A stretch of DNA of 12,979 bases from Alectoria sarmentosa. Its lineage: Eukaryota > Ascomycota > Lecanoromycetes > Lecanorales > Parmeliaceae. The position numbers and the translations under genes are program-made. A model generated the notes under the pieces. The model was not told the DNA's origin and searched no databases. It was given only the letters and a program-made list of their open reading frames with translations. Shown here piece by piece: positions 9,945 through 12,979 of this stretch. The first letter of the stretch is position 1. Every line of letters starts with the position of its first letter. The DNA lies in NCBI GenBank assembly GCA_009733775.1, contig WOGZ01000595.1, forward strand, positions 1 to 12,979, given 5' to 3'.

Positions 9945-10306
9945 AATTTGTCTCGTAATTGCGATATCGAGTTCAATTGAATATTGAATTATCAAAATAT
10001 TAAATTGCGTTTATGATCATTATTTGCTCATTTTTATATCAATCTTCTTCATTTTTAAAGTTTTATAACGTTATAATATCAGACTCGCGACGAAACTATC
10101 AAAAAACGTCTCGATTGCAATATCGATGTCGTTATCGTCGTCGAAGAAAGACGTTGCTAAAGCACGAAAAGTTTCTTATTTTCATTAATTTTTCGATAAA
10201 CATGTATATATAACGAATTATTTTTTACAATATTAAGATAATGATAACATTATTAATGATAAAAAGAGTTTACATCGATTTATAGCGATAAGAATTATCG
10301 TTACTC

Positions 10307-10320
10307 GAAGAGAGAAATAA
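10307..10320 (+). other. Polypurine tract of the plus-strand element
   Basis: GAAGAGAGAAATAA ends exactly where the LTR begins with TGTTACGAGC. The minus-strand element has AAAAGAGAAAGATAA at the same place. A purine run directly upstream of the 3' LTR is the plus-strand primer of LTR retrotransposons, so it fixes the orientation and the LTR's left edge. Confidence 0.8.
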
Positions 10321-10608
10321 TGTTACGAGCGTATCTTACTCAGCTTTATTATCTACTTAACTTTATCGAATTTATCGACTCTAGCGTGATTCTGCGACCT
10401 ATATATAAATCTTTCTCTCTTTTATATAATCTTTCTTTCTTAAACTTATTATTCTCGTTATATACACTCATATAATCTCAGATTTTATGTTAATTCTAAT
10501 ATAAGTAATAAAATAAAATCGCATTTTTCGATATAAAATTTGATTTTTTAACTTAGCGGCCTGCGGAAATTTTTACGAAATCTATTTATATAAAACTGAA
10601 TCGTAACA
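10321..10608 (+). repeat. 3' LTR, complete-looking
   Basis: The 288-bp LTR runs from TGTTACGAGC to ATCGTAACA, following the TG...CA rule. Its first 186 bases match 5391-5578 and its last 100 match 5030-5127, so it unites both left fragments in the order promoter half, then terminal half. It also aligns with the minus strand of 11625-11352. TTATA follows at 10609-10613. Confidence 0.85.
10400..10409 (+). promoter_or_regulatory. LTR TATA-box candidate
   Basis: TATATATAAA precedes CTTTCTCTCTTTT and sits 80 bases into the LTR, at the same position as in the left copy (5467-5476). In an intact element this would place transcription start in the middle of the LTR. Confidence 0.45.
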
Positions 10609-10613
10609 TTATA

Positions 10614-11351
10614 AACGTATAAGTTAATAAATAACGTATTATTTTTTCTTTTTTATATTAAAAAAATTCACGATTTATAAAATAATTTTATTAAAATTAT
10701 ATAATTTTAATTATTAAATTTAATCGATTAAATATCTTTATTATCTTCATTTATAATTCAAAATAAATTGAAATTATTATTAATTTATTATTTATTAAAT
10801 TAATTATTAATCGATTTGATTTAATAATAAAAATGTTTAAATTGAAATTGAATTTTTTTTATAAATGATATCTTGAAGAAAAAGATGTTTAATAAACTTT
10901 TTTTTATTTTTTTTAATAAATTCATTCACAATAGATTTTTTAAAGATACGTTAATTAAATAATTAATGCAAATCACAATTTCTGAAAGTGCTTTTAATAT
11001 CGTTTAATTTTTTATATCTCGTAATTCTTATTTGTAAATCTTATAATATTTTCAAATTTTTTTTTTTTTCAAAAATCGAATTACGATCGATTGAAATTTC
11101 GATAATTAATTTTAATTTTAATTGACTTTTGCGAGTAAAAAATCGAGTTTCGATATATTATTATATTATAAAATTTTAAACGAGAATTATCGTATACTTA
11201 TATATTTAATATATTATATTTTAAAAATTATTATTTAAACGTTAACGAGATAAACGTTTTTATTAATGTTAAAATTTTTAATTATATGCGATTTTTCAAT
11301 TTTGTTATAATTCGCCCTTCGATACTACGATTTATTATAAATTAAAACTAG
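10614..11351. other. AT-rich spacer between the two elements
   Basis: No reading frame, repeat copy or RNA gene is recognisable. It holds the CGCCCTTC patch (11313-11320), the reverse complement of the G/C-rich patch at 5263, just outside the minus-strand LTR. It may be flanking DNA or an older eroded element. Confidence 0.5.
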
Positions 11352-11625
11352 TTTTATAACTCAGTTTTATATTAGCGTGTTAAGTTATAATTTAATTTTT
11401 TACTATTGCATATATGCATTTTATTAAAATTAATATAAAGTTATATTATATGAGTGTATTAAATAAGATAATTAAGTGAAGAGAAAGTATATATATAAAA
11501 AAAAGGCATTTATATAAAAATAAATGTTTTTACTAAATCACGTTAAGTTTAATTAAATAATGTTAAAGAAATATAATGTTAAAGAAAAATTAGTTTTATT
11601 AAAAATGTAAAATACGCTCGTAACA
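11352..11625 (-). repeat. 3' LTR of the minus-strand element
   Basis: On the minus strand it begins TGTTACGAGCGTATTTTAC, nearly identical to the LTR start at 10321, and shares ACACTCATATAAT and the terminal ATATAAAACTGA. The length of 274 bp compares with 288. Its inner part is more diverged, with insertions such as a doubled TTTAACATTAT. The right-hand end (11352) is placed by alignment and may be off by a few bases. Confidence 0.75.
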
Positions 11626-11640
11626 TTATCTTTCTCTTTT
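11626..11640 (-). other. Polypurine tract of the minus-strand element
   Basis: On the minus strand AAAAGAGAAAGATAA directly precedes the LTR, matching the tract at 10307-10320 in composition and position. Confidence 0.75.
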
Positions 11641-12380
11641 AAAAAGCGATGTTTTAACGCTATAAAAATCGAAGAAATGTGTTTAAGATTTATTTTATAT
11701 TTTCGAAACATTTAATTAAGAATCATTTTTAATTGAAGAAAGTTAACGATAATAGCGATAATAATATATCGTAAAAAGTTCGTTTATAATATCGTCGATA
11801 TTATAATATTTTATCGTTTTAAACGTTTAAAAATAATGTGATTTAATAAAGAATTAACGTTATAATCGTCGTCGAAGCATTTGAATATTTAATATTATTT
11901 GATATTTTATATTTCGAACGAAGAAAGAATTATAGAAATTAAGCGATATAATTAAATAAAATTTCTCGAATCGAATCGAACCGCAAACGTTAAATCTTAT
12001 TTGAAATTTATATATATTTTAATAATGTTTTAAGTAATCTTTTTTCGTAAATTATTATATATATAATATTAAATGAAATTAACAATAATGATAAAGAGGT
12101 TTTAAGACGATGTTAAAAGACTTTAAAAGATGTTTATAATGTGAATAACGAGGGTCGCGTTTTCGTTTAAATTATAAATCGACACGTCGTTATCGTTAAT
12201 CGATTTTGTTATTAAAAAAATAACGTGAAGACGCACGCATAATAATCGAAAATTATATATAATTATTATCGTTCGTTACAATAACGACGATGGTGAAAAA
12301 AAAAGAAAAAAGAGAAAAAATGAATAATAAAGTTTTTTTATAAATCAGTCGCTAACTTAATTAAGTAATGTTTAATCTTT
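11641..12380 (-). other. 3' untranslated stretch between pol and LTR
   Basis: About 740 bases separate the pol stop from the purine tract, long for a gypsy element. On the minus strand the part just after the stop is pyrimidine-rich (TTTTCTC and TTTCTTT runs, about 12330-12290). No protein is recognisable. The shared module lies in the middle. Its conservation in three places suggests a cis-acting role such as packaging or 3'-end formation, but that is inference. Confidence 0.5.
11951..12046 (-). repeat. Copy 3 of the shared ~95-bp module
   Basis: The minus strand reads AAAAAAGATTACTTAAAAC then AATAAGATTTAACGTTTGCG. The first half matches copy 1 (7684) best, the second half copy 2 (9853). 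It lies about 325 bases before the 3' LTR. Confidence 0.75.
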
Positions 12381-12979
12381 TTATTTTAATTTGTTTAAAT
12401 ATCTTTTATAAAAGTCTTTCATTACGTTTTTTGCATTATCGAATTTATCTTCGTTAATGTTATATTAATTAAAATCTTTATTAATATTCTCTTATTTAAT
12501 CTTATATTTAAAACGATTTCATAATCTTTTTAAATTTAATATATCTTTAATTATTCATTTTTTTTTATTTTTGACGATGATAATTTTAAAAAAAGAATTT
12601 TTTTGATTAAATAATAAATTGATAATAACGAGATTTAAGAATTTAAAATAAAAAACGTTATAAATTTTTATGATTTTAAGTAATTTCAACTTATAAAAAG
12701 AATCGATAATAAATATGACTTTAAATAAGTTAAACATTTTGTCGTTTAATTTTTTAAATGATTTATTAATAACGATGTTCTTATTGTTAAAAAAAACGAA
12801 ATCGTCTTTCTTAAACGTTATATCTTTTTTATAACGATTGATTTGTTCGATTATCGTAAATTATGTTTTATTTAAGTTATCGCGTATATAAACGAGAACA
12901 TTTTGCATATAATTAATAATATTCTTTACTTTTATAACATTAAAACGTTTTCGAATAATAACGTAATTAATAATATTAA
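12381..12979 (-). pseudogene. Pol fragment: Ty3/gypsy integrase C-terminus plus chromodomain
   Basis: One minus-strand phase runs through 199 codons from the window edge to a TAA at 12383-12381. Early on, RYKKDITFKKDDFVFF (about residues 50-65) matches the 'Y.D..RR....F..GD.V.L' start of the integrase C-terminal domain. KLNDKMFNLFKVI (about 76-88) matches 'KL..K..GPF.V', and KIYNVFYFKFLN (about 104-115) matches 'RIHNVFHVSLL'. The chromodomain follows: KDIL, FKYKIK and FDNAKNVMKDFYKRY (to about residue 195), matching 'W.VE.IL', 'YLVKW' and 'NA...L..F'. Stops interrupt it at 12555, 12519, 12492 and 12465. Three of the four lie exactly where the family has Trp, as expected for TGG mutated to a stop. 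Integrase joins the DNA copy to the genome, and the chromodomain directs it to marked chromatin. The upstream part is outside the window. Confidence 0.88.

Larger units (their letters stand above)
5600..10213 (+). pseudogene. Long degraded Gag-type reading frame, C-terminal two thirds unidentified
   Basis: One phase (codons starting at positions such as 6566, 6839, 9119 and 10013) can be followed from behind the left LTR copy to a TAA at 10211-10213, about 1540 codons. It has scattered TAA/TAG/TGA codons and no clear indel. In the last 3 kb stops make up about 4-5 % of codons where about 9 % is expected from composition. Long clear runs occur at 7402-7637, 8267-8548, 9119-9580 and 10013-10210. 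Residues from about 6240 to 7210 resemble a Ty3/gypsy Gag: a basic, Gln-rich, coiled-coil-like start (6341-6400), a Ser/Pro-like linker, then the capsid-like core. Beyond it come an internal repeat (8189-8630), a Ser/Thr/Leu/Ile-rich part (9119-9580) and an Arg-rich end (about 10085-10160). No protease, reverse transcriptase or integrase motif could be placed. The start codon is unknown. The nearby hypothetical frames at 5931-6146 and 7774-7968 lie in other phases and are discarded. Confidence 0.6.
4995..10608 (+). mobile_element. RIP-degraded LTR retrotransposon relic, Gag-bearing, pol not found
   Basis: The unit begins with TGTTAT at 4995 and ends with GTAACA at 10608, and both outer flanks carry TTATA, a possible 5-bp target duplication. 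In DNA this AT-rich such a pentamer proves little. The right end has a purine tract (10307-10320) directly before a 288-bp LTR. The left end has two partial copies of the same LTR. Inside, one plus-strand frame runs from just after the left LTR copy to 10213, and its first third is Ty3/gypsy-like Gag. At 5.6 kb the element is close to the size of a complete gypsy element, yet no reverse transcriptase, RNase H or integrase motif could be recognised. It is therefore either a non-autonomous Gag element or an element whose pol is too mutated to see. Confidence 0.75.
11352..12979 (-). mobile_element. 3' part of a minus-strand chromovirus-type Ty3/gypsy element, cut by window end
   Basis: Read on the minus strand from 12979, the order is pol C-terminus (to 12381), an untranslated stretch, the shared module (12046-11951), a polypurine tract (11640-11626) and the 3' LTR (11625-11352). 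The reverse transcriptase and the 5' half should lie to the right, outside the window. LTR start, purine tract and module are shared with the plus-strand element, so the two belong to one family in opposite orientation. Four internal stops in the pol fragment show it is dead. Confidence 0.85.

Noticed and set aside
1..12979. Fungal or protist organelle genome, suggested by the AT content
   Set aside because: No organellar gene, rRNA or tRNA is visible. Nuclear-type LTR elements with chromodomain integrase and the RIP pattern fit nuclear DNA.

Overview
The window is a gene-poor, strongly AT-rich stretch that reads as a graveyard of mutated transposable elements. The best fit is an AT-rich block of a filamentous ascomycete (Pezizomycotina) genome damaged by repeat-induced point mutation (RIP). 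Three things support this. Reading frames are full of TAA/TGA codons where Gln or Trp would be expected. Repeat copies differ almost only by C/T and G/A transitions. The surviving cytosines sit mostly in CpG while CpA is scarce, the reverse of ordinary CpG decay. I see no intact host gene, rRNA, tRNA or CRISPR array.

Layout. Positions 1-4994 are the most degraded part: AT-rich low-complexity DNA, a T19 run, small tandem repeats and two unidentified coding-like relics (about 1432-2020 on +, about 2790-4200 on -). Positions 4995-10608 hold a plus-strand LTR retrotransposon relic. Its left end has two partial LTR copies (4995-5127 and 5357-5578), its right end one complete-looking LTR (10321-10608) preceded by a polypurine tract. 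Between them one reading frame stays in phase for about 4.6 kb. Its first third is a recognisable Ty3/gypsy-type Gag. The rest is unidentified, and I cannot find reverse transcriptase, RNase H or integrase in it. Positions 10614-11351 hold nothing I can name. From 11352 to the window end lies the 3' end of a second, minus-strand element: an LTR of the same family (11352-11625), its polypurine tract, a 3' untranslated stretch, and a pol fragment (12381-12979) that reads as the C-terminal part of a chromovirus (Ty3/gypsy) integrase with a chromodomain.

How the parts relate. Both elements share the LTR start, the polypurine tract and a roughly 95-bp module upstream of the 3' LTR. They therefore look like members of one family, one carrying pol and one apparently carrying only Gag plus a long unidentified extension. 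An autonomous/non-autonomous pair is the most interesting reading, but it is inference: RIP has removed so much information that a hidden pol cannot be excluded by eye. All similarity statements were made by eye without database searches.
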